Part shown: positions 1-10,917 of the stretch, piece by piece | How positions within the stretch are numbered: the stretch's first letter is position 1 | Layout of the letters: every line of letters begins with the position of its first letter | Source of the DNA: Zizania palustris | Taxonomy: Eukaryota; Streptophyta; Magnoliopsida; Poales; Poaceae | Assembly (NCBI GenBank): GCA_019279435.1 | Contig: JAAALK010000287.1 | Span: forward strand, 14,322,162-14,386,161 | Length of the DNA stretch: 64,000 bases | Direction: 5' to 3' | The notes under the pieces: model-generated | What the model saw: the letters and a program-made list of their open reading frames with translations, nothing else | Database searches by the model: none | What the model was told of the DNA's origin: nothing | Position numbers and translations under genes: made by a program

Positions 1-472
1 GGCGATGACTTCTTCGTCCCATCCACTGACATCCTTGGCAAGTGCGGACCAAGCTCTCCGCATCAGCTACTATTGTAGGCCAATAAAGCCCCTGGTGAAG
101 TGTTTTTCCTGCCAAAGCTCGAGGGGCCAGATGGCTACCGCAAAGTCCTTCATGAATTTCTCGAAGAATTTCTTGACCTTCGGCTTGAGATATACATCGG
201 AGCAGAGGGGAACATACTCTGACCTTGTATAAAATACCGTTGATTATGTGGTAATTCCGAGTTCTAAGCTTTAACCTCGAAAGTTGTGGCCCTTCGGACA
301 TATTTGCTTCTCCTTGCAACAATTCCATGATTGAACTTCGCCAATCTGTACTTGGAATGCAGAGGACTTCCGCAGCAGGAATTTGTGGCACCAAAGGTGT
401 ACTGAGTTCTTCATAAAAAGCTTCTTCGGGTATGTCCATAGCTCTGGCTGCAGCTTTTGCTAAGATGTCAGC
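1..472 (-). pseudogene. gypsy polyprotein: end of aRNase H linker and integrase HHCC zinc-binding domain (partial)
   Basis: Minus-strand reading is open from 472 to the window edge, in the same frame as the RNase H upstream, from which it is separated by one in-frame TAA (473-475). The second half has the retroviral-type integrase zinc finger: an H-x-x-x-x-x-x-H pair (IHEGLCGSH) followed by a CQGC pair, with the usual LYWPT motif between. The catalytic core of the integrase would lie beyond position 1. Part of a decayed retrotransposon; not a functional gene. Confidence 0.85.
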
Positions 473-1258
473 TTACATATTTTCTGCTCTAGGTATACTC
501 CAAATGGAAATCCCTTTGAATGCTGCTTCAATTTTTCGGATTTCTTCTAAGTACTTTGCAAGCTGTGGATGTCGAACTTGAAAACTCTTGTCTACGTGCC
601 CTGCTACAATCTGAGAATCTGTTTTAATAACAACTCTTGTAGCCCCTAGAGCACGTGCCTTTCGGAGTCCCAATAAAATTCCCTCATACTCCGCTGTATT
701 ATTGGTTGACTTAAAGTTGAGTCTTGCGGAGTACATTGCCTTTTGCCCTGAAGGCGAAATTATCACAGCTCTGACACCTGCTCCAGATGCTTGGAAAGCT
801 CCATCAGAGTAAATAGTGCAAATCCCTTCACTTGGCTTCTCTGGAGCCCATGCTGTAGGGGGAGTCCATTCTGCCACAAAGTCTGCCAACACTTGCGACT
901 TAATTGTTGTTCTTGCCACAAAGGATATGCTGAAGGGTGCTAACTCAACAGCCCATTTCCCAATTCTTCCAGTGGAATCCTTACTTCGGAGCATATCTCC
1001 CAAAGGATACAAAGTTGGTACAATTACATTATGTGCCAGGAAATAATGCCTTAGCTTCCTCGAAGCCATTATCAGAGCATAAGTGAATTTCTCAAGCTCG
1101 GAATATCTTGTTTTTGCTCCGGACAATGCTTCGGACACAAAATAAACTGGATTCTGTACCAACTTCCCGTTGAAATCAACCTCTCTGACAAGGACTGCAC
1201 TAACAGCAGAGCCAGTAGCTGCAAGGTAGAGGAGTAGGGTTTTGTCTGCAATAGGCAC
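473..1258 (-). pseudogene. gypsy polyprotein: RT-linked RNase H followed by a second, archaeal-type RNase H
   Basis: The first ~130 residues match the RNase H that follows gypsy reverse transcriptases (YFVSEAL, RYSELEK, LRHYF motifs). A tether ending LADFVAEW leads into a second RNase H fold with YSDGA, NNTAEYEG and KTDSQ motifs, which carry the catalytic acidic residues D, E and D. Two RNase H domains in tandem are the hallmark of Tat elements. The stretch ends at an in-frame TAA before the integrase. 1259-1465 continues the same frame, linking back to the reverse transcriptase, with a further in-frame stop near 1300. Confidence 0.88.
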
Positions 1259-1465
1259 CGTGAGTGTAGCAAGGTTACTGAGATAATTCTTAATATCTTA
1301 GAAGCTCTTCTGACACTCCGCTGTCCATACAAAATCTTCAGACCCTTTCAATGCTTTGAAAATGGGCAAACATCTCTCTGCAGACCTTGCCAGGAATCTG
1401 CTAAGTGCTGCAAGACGACCGATCAGCTTTTGCACTTGCTTTAAATTCTCTGGGGGAGCCATTCT

Positions 1466-1897
1466 CTACAACGCAGTTATCTGAGTGTGGCTAGCTTCAA
1501 TCCCTCTGCTTGAAACTAGATACCCTAACAATTTTCCAGCCTGCGCCCCGAAGATACATTTTTCGGGGTTGAGACGGATCCCACATGCCCGAAGGCTATT
1601 GAATGTTTCTGCTAAGTCTAGGCTATGTTGGTGCTTTAAAGCACTCTTTATTACAATATCATCCATATAGGCCTCTACATTACGACCTAATTGATGACCT
1701 AGAGCCTTAGCAATTAACCTCGAAAAAGTAGCCCCGGCATTTCTTAAGCCAAAGGGCATTCTTACATAACAAAAGACTCCTGAAGGAGTTATGAAGCTTG
1801 TCTTGATTTCATCTTCGCACTTTAACCAGATTTGATGATAGCCGGAGTACGCGTCAAGGAAGCTTAATAACTCCGAACCAACGGTGGAGTAGACCAA
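1466..1897 (-). pseudogene. gypsy reverse transcriptase, palm and catalytic part (broken)
   Basis: Contains FLDAYSGYHQI, the MPFGLRNAGATF motif and the YMDD catalytic box (AYMDDIVIKS), the standard order in gypsy reverse transcriptases. It is in the same frame as the downstream RNase H but in a different frame from the N-terminal part of the same domain (1864-2418), so a frameshift lies between about 1864 and 1897. It ends in an in-frame stop at 1466-1468, after which the domain continues. Inactive. Confidence 0.88.
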
Positions 1898-2418
1898 TTG
1901 ATCAATTCAGGGCATGGGTAGGGGTCGCGGGGGCATGCTTTATTCAGGGATGTAAAATCAATACACATGCGCCACTTCCCGAAAGATTTCTTCCTAACGA
2001 AGACTGGGTTGGCTAACCACTCCGTATGAGCCACTTCTCTGATAATCCCAGCCTTCAGCAACTTTTCAACTTCGTCTTTAGCAAGGATAGCTCTCTCCGT
2101 AGACAACTTCCGGAGTCCTTGCCGAACAGGCCGAGCCTTCGGGTTCACAAGTAGATTGTGTTCAATAATGTCCCGACTGACTCCGGTGATGTCTTCATCA
2201 GACCAAGCAAAGACATCTAAATTCTCCTCAACTACTTTCTCTAAGGAGGTAGCAACTTCTGGAGGCAAGTCTTTACCAAATTGAAATGAATATTCCTTGC
2301 CATCTTTGACAATAACCTTCGTTGCAATCTCTCCTTTGGGACTTGGTCTTGGGAAGGATTTCTTCGAAGATTCGCTAGGAGCAGAAAAATTTTTCGGATT
2401 ATCTTGCACACTGTTCAC
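1864..2418 (-). pseudogene. gypsy reverse transcriptase, N-terminal part
   Basis: Carries the conserved entry to the gypsy reverse transcriptase: DVFAW, HNLLVNPKARPVRQ, EVEKLLKAGIIRE, NPVFVRKK and WRMCIDFTSLNKACP. It follows the protease region after an in-frame TAG (2419-2421) and is one frame off from the catalytic part at 1466-1897. Together these breaks show that the polyprotein cannot be translated as one chain. Confidence 0.87.
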
Positions 2419-2814
2419 CTATCTCGGGTCAAGAGGAGGGCCATGACCATACTCTGCTCTTCGCGCAATGGCCTGATCTCCGAAAACAGTGAGCACTCCC
2501 GCTTGTGTGGGCATCTTCATACATAAGTAATTATGATGTGCCACAGCTCCGAATTGATTTAACATGCCTCTTCCGAAGATGACATTGTATGCATATGGAG
2601 CATCCACAACATCGAAGATCACTTCCTCTGTCCTGGCCAGTGGCCCCTCTCCGAAAGTAACTTCCAGGCCAATTTGGCCGAGGGCATCAAGAGGGGGTCC
2701 TGCAAAACCTTGTAAAGGATGGGCTGCTGGGAGAAGATGCTTTCTGGAGATGCAGAGTTGATCAAAGGCTTGGACAAAAATAATATCCGTCGAACTCACT
2801 CCGTCAATTAGCAC
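2419..2814 (-). pseudogene. gypsy aspartic protease region
   Basis: Begins with LIDGVSS, equivalent to the active-site stretch of retroelement aspartic proteases (usually D-G/S-G/S-S), and continues through GPPLDALG and YNVIFGRGMLN, a signature of the gypsy protease in grass Tat elements. The active-site motif has V where G or S is usual, which may impair activity. It is separated from gag by an in-frame TGA near 2830 (possibly CGA to TGA) and from the reverse transcriptase by TAG. The right part (from 2688) is repeated at 7596-7720. Confidence 0.75.
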
Positions 2815-2829
2815 TCTTCGAACCTCAGT

Positions 2830-3808
2830 TCATACTATGTCGGCAGTGATGACAAGTGGGTCTGCATGTGGAAATTTAACACCAGCTGCATCATCTGCGG
2901 AAAAAGATATTGGCACATGGGACCATTTGGGCATAGCAGCTGCAGATGAAGAGGTTCCAATATGGCCCACTTCTCTGACATATTCTCTTCTCTGCCTCTT
3001 TGACATACTTCCGAGAGTCCCTCCTCCGGAGATGGGGAGGACTACTCTTTTTCCTCGATCTTGCCCCTCTTCTTGCTTCGGAGGTGGCATAACATTGACC
3101 ACCGGAGGGCGTCTTGCCGGATCGAAGTTCTCTATTCGCGCCACAGCCTGGACAGGCTTCGAACGCACTTCAGCTGGAACTCGGTCAGTAGTGCCTTGAC
3201 CCGAAGTTCTTTCCAAATACTCTCCTCTCAGAGCAAGTATAGACTTGCACGCGTCAGTTGCGTGACTCCGATTTTCACCATGGATACAGCAGAAAAAGGT
3301 CTGGCCTTTGCCAGCCGGTTTCCCTGGCGGCCTCCAGCCGCTGGTTTTGCTTCGTGAAGGTTGCGGAGCCCTTTGGGCAAACTTCTGCGGGGATGCTATG
3401 TTCAGAACTTCTGAACGAGGATGCTTTTGCCACCGACGCCTGTCATGCTGAGCTTCGAAGCTAGGCCCTTGCGGCTGTGCTGAAGTTTTCACTTTCAATT
3501 TAACTTCTTGCAGTATTGACGGGGTTGCAGCAGTTCTCCGAAGCCATCCCTCTTCTGACCTTGCATATTCTTCGAAATAAGACATCAACTGAGAAACAGA
3601 AGATATACTTTTCCGGTGAAGTTTATCAAGGAGGCTTGGATGAATAACTCCCTCTCGAGCTGCGTCAACTACAGAAGACGTAGTTAACCCTCGAATTTGC
3701 GACTTCGTATGAGCGAAGCGCTTGAAATACTGTCTTAAGGTCTCCCTAGGGAGCTGCTTCACTTGGAAAAGACTTCCTGTTGACATGGGGGGTACGAAGG
3801 TACCCTGA
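2830..3808 (-). pseudogene. gypsy gag, C-terminal part (first assembled copy)
   Basis: Minus-strand reading from 3807 down to 2830. It resumes the gag capsid domain in the exact frame in which it was interrupted at 21458, and contains FKRFAHTKSQIRGL, a basic linker and a CCIHGENRSHATDAC-type zinc-knuckle region. The reading extending beyond 3808 to 4212 belongs to inserted DNA, not to gag. The same segment reappears at 7596-8717 with five single-base length changes in homopolymers that break the frame there, so this copy is the better one. Confidence 0.85.
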
Positions 3809-4005
3809 GGCCTTGTTTGGGAGGCCCTATCCCGGTGGGGATTTTGGCCCAAACCCGGTGGAATTTTTGGCCCAGGTTTTTTATTCCCGTCAGCCCGTGA
3901 TAACCATTTGGATGATGAGTGGGCTGAAATTTCCATGGGCCAAATTAACCCTAACCCTGTGTATCCCCCGGGGAGAGAAAAAAACACCTTCTCATTCGTG
4001 GTTTC

Positions 4006-5943
4006 TGAGAAACCAAGGGTGGTTTCGGTGTTTGTGATGAGTGATTGACAGGCTTTTACCCTCTGTTCGAAGGGTGTTCGGAGGTGTTTCACCGGAGTGT
4101 GTTCGGTGTTTGCTTGCTGCAGCTGTTGCAGCGGAGTGTACTCGTCGGAGGGGTCCGACAGTACACGATGACTGGGTTTGTACCGAAGGCTTCGGTACTT
4201 TGGGCGGTACACCGGAGTGTGTGCCGGAGGTTGCTAACCCGGAGAGGTCTCCGGAGTACTGGATACACTTGTTTGCTTGTCTGTGGTGCGCAGGGACTTC
4301 GGAGGCGACGGACAGGGTTCGAGCCGGGTGAACCTGGGTCAAGCGGGAGGCTTGATGCCAGGGGAGCGGGGAGCTCCGTCACGGTGGCTGCGAAGGTGGT
4401 CCGGGTCGGTCCTCGGGTCGAGGCGTGCCAGGTGAAGGCAGAGAGTGCGGAGCGTGGCTCCGGCTGAAGGTGCTCCGAGACAAAGTCCTCGGAGGTGAGG
4501 CACTTCGAAGGTACTCCGAATGGAGTGACTTCGGAGTTGGTGGATCAAGTCCTCTGCGGAGGCAAGGTGTTCGAAGTGTGCTCCGGAGGGAGACACTCGA
4601 AGTTTACCCGACGAAGGTCTCAGAAGTCGAGGCGCATCGAAGGCATGGTCCGGGTGAGGCTCGTCGAGGAGTGTGCTCGGAGTGAGACACGGCGACGAAG
4701 TGCTCATGGAATGCTTCATGCGGAGGCCTTAGACGAAGGAGGGACTTCGAAGGGTGGTACTCCGAAGGTGAGGCTTCGGAGTGAGGATGACTTGAGGTGC
4801 TTCGGCCATGCATGGCTTCGGTACACGGACGGACGGTGTTCGAGCTCGGAGTAGCTGCGAAGCCGTGGTGATCCACTCCGGAGGTGGTGGTGCGAAGGCC
4901 CAAGGGCTTTAACGGCTTCGGCTCAAAACCGTCACTGTATCGAAGGAATTCTTCGGCGGAGCGAAGGCCATCAGGCTGCAGGCTTCTTGCCGAAGCTACC
5001 GCACCTTCGGTGCGAAGGGAGGTTCCAGAAGTCAACTCTGTAAAGGCTGACACTGTCTGTTCTGAAAAAGGCTGACACTGTCCCCTCTGCAGCTGACAGA
5101 GAAGCCTCCAAAATAAAGGTGGACTACCTTTTGTACCCCTTAGTTCTGTAGAGTCAAATCTGTTGTAAACCCTAGGGGTAAAGTAGTCACTTCCTTAGGA
5201 TGAAGCCGTGGGCTATAAATATGGGGGCTCGGTAGGTAACATTTAACACTTTGAGCATTTACTGTTGAGCTCCTGTAGACAGACCTCACTGTATTCATTC
5301 TAAGTTCAATACATTTTGTGTTCCTTGTTCAAGCGGCGAAGCCCTGCTTCTGTGTGCTTTTGCTTGAGCTCGTATTGCATACCTCGCTAGTTTTAGTTCA
5401 CCGAAGCCTGTCTTGGCGAAGGGTGTTTTTATCGCGAAGTGTGTTTTACAGTGTGCTGTCGCTCTGTGTAACACGAGGCAAGACCTCGCTGCTTACTAGC
5501 GAAGCCCTGTTCTGTTCCCGTAGTGCTTCGTGTGTCGAAGCCCTTAGCGTAGTCCATTTGCGTGTGCGTGTAGACCTTCGGGTACGAAGCCCAGCACCCG
5601 TTGCTGTCGCCAAGTACTTGGTCGAAGTCCTCAGAGGGCTGTCCACTCTTGCGAAGGGTGAAGTGCGAAGTTTGCTCGAAGCACCCTGTGTGCGAAGCCT
5701 GCACTGACTTAGCAGAGTTGTTTTTCGAGGGTTGTAAGTGGAGCAAAGTCTTCTTGACTTCGAACTTTTGCCTCTCCGAAGCCTGTGTTCGAAGGTGTCG
5801 AAGTACCTCCGAACCAGACCTTCGAAGGTTGTGTTCGAAGCCTGTTCCGCAGAAGACAGAACAGAACCGAAGGCTAAGTTTTTAGCCAGTAATTTTTAAA
5901 GCTCCCATTCACCCCCCCTCTGGTCGCCGTTTCCGGTCCAACA
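4006..5943 (+). repeat. copia 5' LTR, first assembled copy
   Basis: TGAGAAACC...TCCAACA, 1938 bp, preceded by target-site copy GTTTC (4001-4005). Same length and same translations in all frames as 8915-10852. TATAAATA lies at 5214-5221. Probably the same physical LTR as the second copy. Confidence 0.85.
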
Positions 5944-6008
5944 ATTGGTATCAGAGCTTGGTTAAGATCACCAGTTGACCTTAACCGGTTTTGTGATCTT
6001 TAGGCGAC

Positions 6009-6595
6009 ATGGATAGAGGCAGTAAAATTCCTCTGTTCGATGGGACAGATTTTGCATACTGGAAGGTGCGCATGGAGGCTTACTTGTTAAGCCAAGGAAA
6101 TGCAATTTGGGAGATTGTGGACTCACAATACTCCATCCCTGACACCCGCACCACTCAAACTGAAAAAGACCAGTATATTGCCAACTCGAAGGCAAGGAAC
6201 ATACTGTTCATTGGTTTGAGTCGGAGTGAGTTTGACAGGGTGCAGCACCTTAGGACTGCTAGGGAGATTTGGACAACGCTCACTGTCTTTCATGAGGGCT
6301 CTGCTCAGATTAAGGCCAGGCGCCAAAGCACCTTCAATCAACAGTATCAGCTGTTTGTGCAGGCCACCTGGTGAATCTGTAGATGCCATGTTTTCTCGTT
6401 TTGACGCGATAGTGAGTAACTTGCGCTCCAACGGGACGCTTGCTTACAGTGATCACGACAGGGCTATCAAGCTTCTCTCTATGCTCTTGACCGTAGCATA
6501 TGGGAGGTGAAGATATCCAGCATTGAGGAGTTCCCAGGCTATGACACCTTGACCTGTGATGAGCTCTTAGCAAGCTGAAGTCCACAGAGATTCCA
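6009..6595 (+). pseudogene. copia gag start, first assembled copy, cut by the gap
   Basis: Same start as the gag at 10918 (MDRGSKIPLF). The frame is lost at about 6364, where GGCCACC replaces GGCCCC, with further indels up to the gap. All breaks lie in the last ~230 bases before the N run, which points to poor consensus at the contig end. Confidence 0.85.
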
Positions 6596-7595
6596 NNNNN
6601 NNNNNNNNNNNNNNNNNNNNNNNNNNNNNNNNNNNNNNNNNNNNNNNNNNNNNNNNNNNNNNNNNNNNNNNNNNNNNNNNNNNNNNNNNNNNNNNNNNNN
6701 NNNNNNNNNNNNNNNNNNNNNNNNNNNNNNNNNNNNNNNNNNNNNNNNNNNNNNNNNNNNNNNNNNNNNNNNNNNNNNNNNNNNNNNNNNNNNNNNNNNN
6801 NNNNNNNNNNNNNNNNNNNNNNNNNNNNNNNNNNNNNNNNNNNNNNNNNNNNNNNNNNNNNNNNNNNNNNNNNNNNNNNNNNNNNNNNNNNNNNNNNNNN
6901 NNNNNNNNNNNNNNNNNNNNNNNNNNNNNNNNNNNNNNNNNNNNNNNNNNNNNNNNNNNNNNNNNNNNNNNNNNNNNNNNNNNNNNNNNNNNNNNNNNNN
7001 NNNNNNNNNNNNNNNNNNNNNNNNNNNNNNNNNNNNNNNNNNNNNNNNNNNNNNNNNNNNNNNNNNNNNNNNNNNNNNNNNNNNNNNNNNNNNNNNNNNN
7101 NNNNNNNNNNNNNNNNNNNNNNNNNNNNNNNNNNNNNNNNNNNNNNNNNNNNNNNNNNNNNNNNNNNNNNNNNNNNNNNNNNNNNNNNNNNNNNNNNNNN
7201 NNNNNNNNNNNNNNNNNNNNNNNNNNNNNNNNNNNNNNNNNNNNNNNNNNNNNNNNNNNNNNNNNNNNNNNNNNNNNNNNNNNNNNNNNNNNNNNNNNNN
7301 NNNNNNNNNNNNNNNNNNNNNNNNNNNNNNNNNNNNNNNNNNNNNNNNNNNNNNNNNNNNNNNNNNNNNNNNNNNNNNNNNNNNNNNNNNNNNNNNNNNN
7401 NNNNNNNNNNNNNNNNNNNNNNNNNNNNNNNNNNNNNNNNNNNNNNNNNNNNNNNNNNNNNNNNNNNNNNNNNNNNNNNNNNNNNNNNNNNNNNNNNNNN
7501 NNNNNNNNNNNNNNNNNNNNNNNNNNNNNNNNNNNNNNNNNNNNNNNNNNNNNNNNNNNNNNNNNNNNNNNNNNNNNNNNNNNNNNNNNNNNNNN
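6596..7595. other. Assembly gap, 1000 N
   Basis: Exactly 1000 N, a conventional placeholder length. Since the two sides overlap in sequence by about 3.9 kb, the true gap size is probably negative and no sequence may be missing here. Confidence 0.95.
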
Positions 7596-8717
7596 CAAGA
7601 GGGGTCCTGCAAAACCTTGTAAAGGATGGGCTGCTGGGAGAAGATGCTTTCTGGAGATGCAGAGTTGATCAAAGGCTTGGACAAAATAATATCCGTCGAA
7701 CTCACTCCGTCAATTAGCACTCTTCGAACCTCAGTTCATACTATGTCGGCAGTGATGACAAGTGGGTCTGCATGTGGAAATTTAACACCAGCTGCATCAT
7801 CTGCGGAAAAAGATATTGGCACATGGGACCATTTGGGCATAGCAGCTGCAGATGAAGAGGTTCCAATATGGCCCACTTCTCTGACATATTCTCTTCTCTG
7901 CCTCTTTGACATACTTCCGAGAGTCCCTCCTCCGGAGATGGGGAGGACTACTCTTTTTCCTCGATCTTGCCCCTCTTCTTGCTTCGGAGGTGGCATAACA
8001 TTGACCACCGGAGGGCGTCTTGCCGGATCGAAGTTCTCTATTCCGCGCCACAGCCTGGACAGGCTTCGAACGCACTTCAGCTGGAACTCGGTCAGTAGTG
8101 CCTTGACCCGAAGTTCTTTCCAAATACTCTCCTCTCAGAGCAAGTATAGACTTGCACGCGTCAGTTGCGTGACTCCGATTTTCACCATGGATACAGCAGA
8201 AAAAGGTCTGGCCTTTGCCAGCCGGTTTTCCCTGGCGGCCTCCAGCCGCTGGTTTTGCTTCGTGAAGGTTTGCGGAGCCCTTTGGGCAAACTTCTGCGGG
8301 GATGCTATGTTCAGAACTTCTGAACGAGGATGCTTTTGCCACCGACGCCTGTCATGCTGAGCTTCGAAGCTAGGCCCTTGCGGCTGTGCTGAAGTTTTCA
8401 CTTTCAATTTAACTTCTTGCAGTATTGACGGGGTTGCAGCAGTTCTCCGAAGCCATCCCTCTTCTGACCTTGCATATTCTTCGAAATAAGACATCAACTG
8501 AGAAACAGAAGATATACTTTTCCGGTGAAGTTTATCAAGGAGGCTTGGATGAATAACTCCCTCTCGAGCTGCGTCAACTACAGAAGACGTAGTTAACCCT
8601 CGAATTTGCGACTTCGTATGAGCGAAGCGCTTGAAATACTGTCTTAAGGTCTCCCTAGGGAGCTGCTTCACTTGGAAAAGACTTCCTGTTGACATGGGGG
8701 GTACGAAGGTACCCTGA
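7596..8717 (-). pseudogene. gypsy protease/gag fragment, second assembled copy (frameshifted)
   Basis: Same sequence as 2688-3808. Compared with that copy I see only one-base length differences: G4 for G5 near 7603, A4 for A5 near 7684, an extra C near 8043, and an extra T near 8229 and 8270. No substitution was seen. The frame is broken three times here and open in the other copy, which fits poor consensus at a contig end rather than evolution. Confidence 0.85.
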
Positions 8718-8914
8718 GGCCTTGTTTGGGAGGCCCTATCCCGGTGGGGATTTTGGCCCAAACCCGGTGGAATTTTTGGCCCAGGTTTTTTATTCCCGTC
8801 AGCCCGTGATAACCATTTGGATGATGAGTGGGCTGAAATTTCCATGGGCCAAATTAACCCTAACCCTGTGTATCCCCCGGGGAGAGAAAAAAACACCTTC
8901 TCATTCGTGGTTTC

Positions 8915-10852
8915 TGAGAAACCAAGGGTGGTTTCGGTGTTTGTGATGAGTGATTGACAGGCTTTTACCCTCTGTTCGAAGGGTGTTCGGAGGTGTTTCA
9001 CCGGAGTGTGTTCGGTGTTTGCTTGCTGCAGCTGTTGCAGCGGAGTGTACTCGTCGGAGGGGTCCGACAGTACACGATGACTGGGTTTGTACCGAAGGCT
9101 TCGGTACTTTGGGCGGTACACCGGAGTGTGTGCCGGAGGTTGCTAACCCGGAGAGGTCTCCGGAGTACTGGATACACTTGTTTGCTTGTCTGTGGTGCGC
9201 AGGGACTTCGGAGGCGACGGACAGGGTTCGAGCCGGGTGAACCTGGGTCAAGCGGGAGGCTTGATGCCAGGGGAGCGGGGAGCTCCGTCACGGTGGCTGC
9301 GAAGGTGGTCCGGGTCGGTCCTCGGGTCGAGGCGTGCCAGGTGAAGGCAGAGAGTGCGGAGCGTGGCTCCGGCTGAAGGTGCTCCGAGACAAAGTCCTCG
9401 GAGGTGAGGCACTTCGAAGGTACTCCGAATGGAGTGACTTCGGAGTTGGTGGATCAAGTCCTCTGCGGAGGCAAGGTGTTCGAAGTGTGCTCCGGAGGGA
9501 GACACTCGAAGTTTACCCGACGAAGGTCTCAGAAGTCGAGGCGCATCGAAGGCATGGTCCGGGTGAGGCTCGTCGAGGAGTGTGCTCGGAGTGAGACACG
9601 GCGACGAAGTGCTCATGGAATGCTTCATGCGGAGGCCTTAGACGAAGGAGGGACTTCGAAGGGTGGTACTCCGAAGGTGAGGCTTCGGAGTGAGGATGAC
9701 TTGAGGTGCTTCGGCCATGCATGGCTTCGGTACACGGACGGACGGTGTTCGAGCTCGGAGTAGCTGCGAAGCCGTGGTGATCCACTCCGGAGGTGGTGGT
9801 GCGAAGGCCCAAGGGCTTTAACGGCTTCGGCTCAAAACCGTCACTGTATCGAAGGAATTCTTCGGCGGAGCGAAGGCCATCAGGCTGCAGGCTTCTTGCC
9901 GAAGCTACCGCACCTTCGGTGCGAAGGGAGGTTCCAGAAGTCAACTCTGTAAAGGCTGACACTGTCTGTTCTGAAAAAGGCTGACACTGTCCCCTCTGCA
10001 GCTGACAGAGAAGCCTCCAAAATAAAGGTGGACTACCTTTTGTACCCCTTAGTTCTGTAGAGTCAAATCTGTTGTAAACCCTAGGGGTAAAGTAGTCACT
10101 TCCTTAGGATGAAGCCGTGGGCTATAAATATGGGGGCTCGGTAGGTAACATTTAACACTTTGAGCATTTACTGTTGAGCTCCTGTAGACAGACCTCACTG
10201 TATTCATTCTAAGTTCAATACATTTTGTGTTCCTTGTTCAAGCGGCGAAGCCCTGCTTCTGTGTGCTTTTGCTTGAGCTCGTATTGCATACCTCGCTAGT
10301 TTTAGTTCACCGAAGCCTGTCTTGGCGAAGGGTGTTTTTATCGCGAAGTGTGTTTTACAGTGTGCTGTCGCTCTGTGTAACACGAGGCAAGACCTCGCTG
10401 CTTACTAGCGAAGCCCTGTTCTGTTCCCGTAGTGCTTCGTGTGTCGAAGCCCTTAGCGTAGTCCATTTGCGTGTGCGTGTAGACCTTCGGGTACGAAGCC
10501 CAGCACCCGTTGCTGTCGCCAAGTACTTGGTCGAAGTCCTCAGAGGGCTGTCCACTCTTGCGAAGGGTGAAGTGCGAAGTTTGCTCGAAGCACCCTGTGT
10601 GCGAAGCCTGCACTGACTTAGCAGAGTTGTTTTTCGAGGGTTGTAAGTGGAGCAAAGTCTTCTTGACTTCGAACTTTTGCCTCTCCGAAGCCTGTGTTCG
10701 AAGGTGTCGAAGTACCTCCGAACCAGACCTTCGAAGGTTGTGTTCGAAGCCTGTTCCGCAGAAGACAGAACAGAACCGAAGGCTAAGTTTTTAGCCAGTA
10801 ATTTTTAAAGCTCCCATTCACCCCCCCTCTGGTCGCCGTTTCCGGTCCAACA
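8915..10852 (+). repeat. copia 5' LTR, 1938 bp
   Basis: Starts TGAGAAACC and ends TCCAACA directly before the primer site. A TATAAATA box at 10123-10130 is the likely core promoter. The LTR is dense in CGAAG/CTTCG and TCCGGAG words, about twenty CGAAG in the 550 bases after 10210. Several open frames of 60-150 codons run through it on both strands; they are by-products of this repetitive composition. Confidence 0.92.
10123..10130 (+). promoter_or_regulatory. TATA box of the copia LTR
   Basis: TATAAATA in GGGCTATAAATATGGGG, typical spacing inside a long LTR. It falls in the 975 bp missing from the 3' LTR, so only the 5' LTR retains this promoter. Confidence 0.65.
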
Positions 10853-10854
10853 AT

Positions 10855-10866
10855 TGGTATCAGAGC
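10855..10866 (+). other. copia primer-binding site (initiator tRNA-Met type)
   Basis: TGGTATCAGAGC, two bases after the LTR end. This word is complementary to the 3' end of plant initiator tRNA-Met and is the usual copia primer site. The duplicate is at 5946-5957. Confidence 0.9.
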
Positions 10867-10917
10867 TTGGTTAAGATCACCAGTTGACCTTAACCGGTTT
10901 TGTGATCTTTAGGCGAC

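Larger units (their letters stand above)
2688..6595. repeat. Duplicated contig end, copy 1 (probable assembly redundancy)
   Basis: Spans part of the gypsy protease and gag, the left end of the PIF-like element, the GTTTC target site, the complete copia 5' LTR and the start of copia gag, and ends at the N gap. The same 3.9 kb appears right after the gap. The 1938-bp LTR has the same length in both copies and the same six-frame translations. Differences cluster in the last ~230 bases of this copy (near 6364, 6477, 6523-6545, 6569 and 6592), where the copia frame breaks. Confidence 0.85.

Noticed and set aside
3948..3962. AACCCTAACCCT, telomere-like word
   Set aside because: Only about one and a half repeats inside a transposon end; no telomeric array.
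6539..7720. Long frames running through N runs (also 55463-56912)
   Set aside because: They consist of unknown bases and are not evidence of coding.
8918..10794. Many open frames of 60-150 codons on both strands in the copia LTR (also in the copies at 4006-5943 and 17723-18685)
   Set aside because: They lie inside a defined LTR of repetitive CGAAG/TCCGGAG composition, recur in every LTR copy, overlap each other on both strands, and have no domain.
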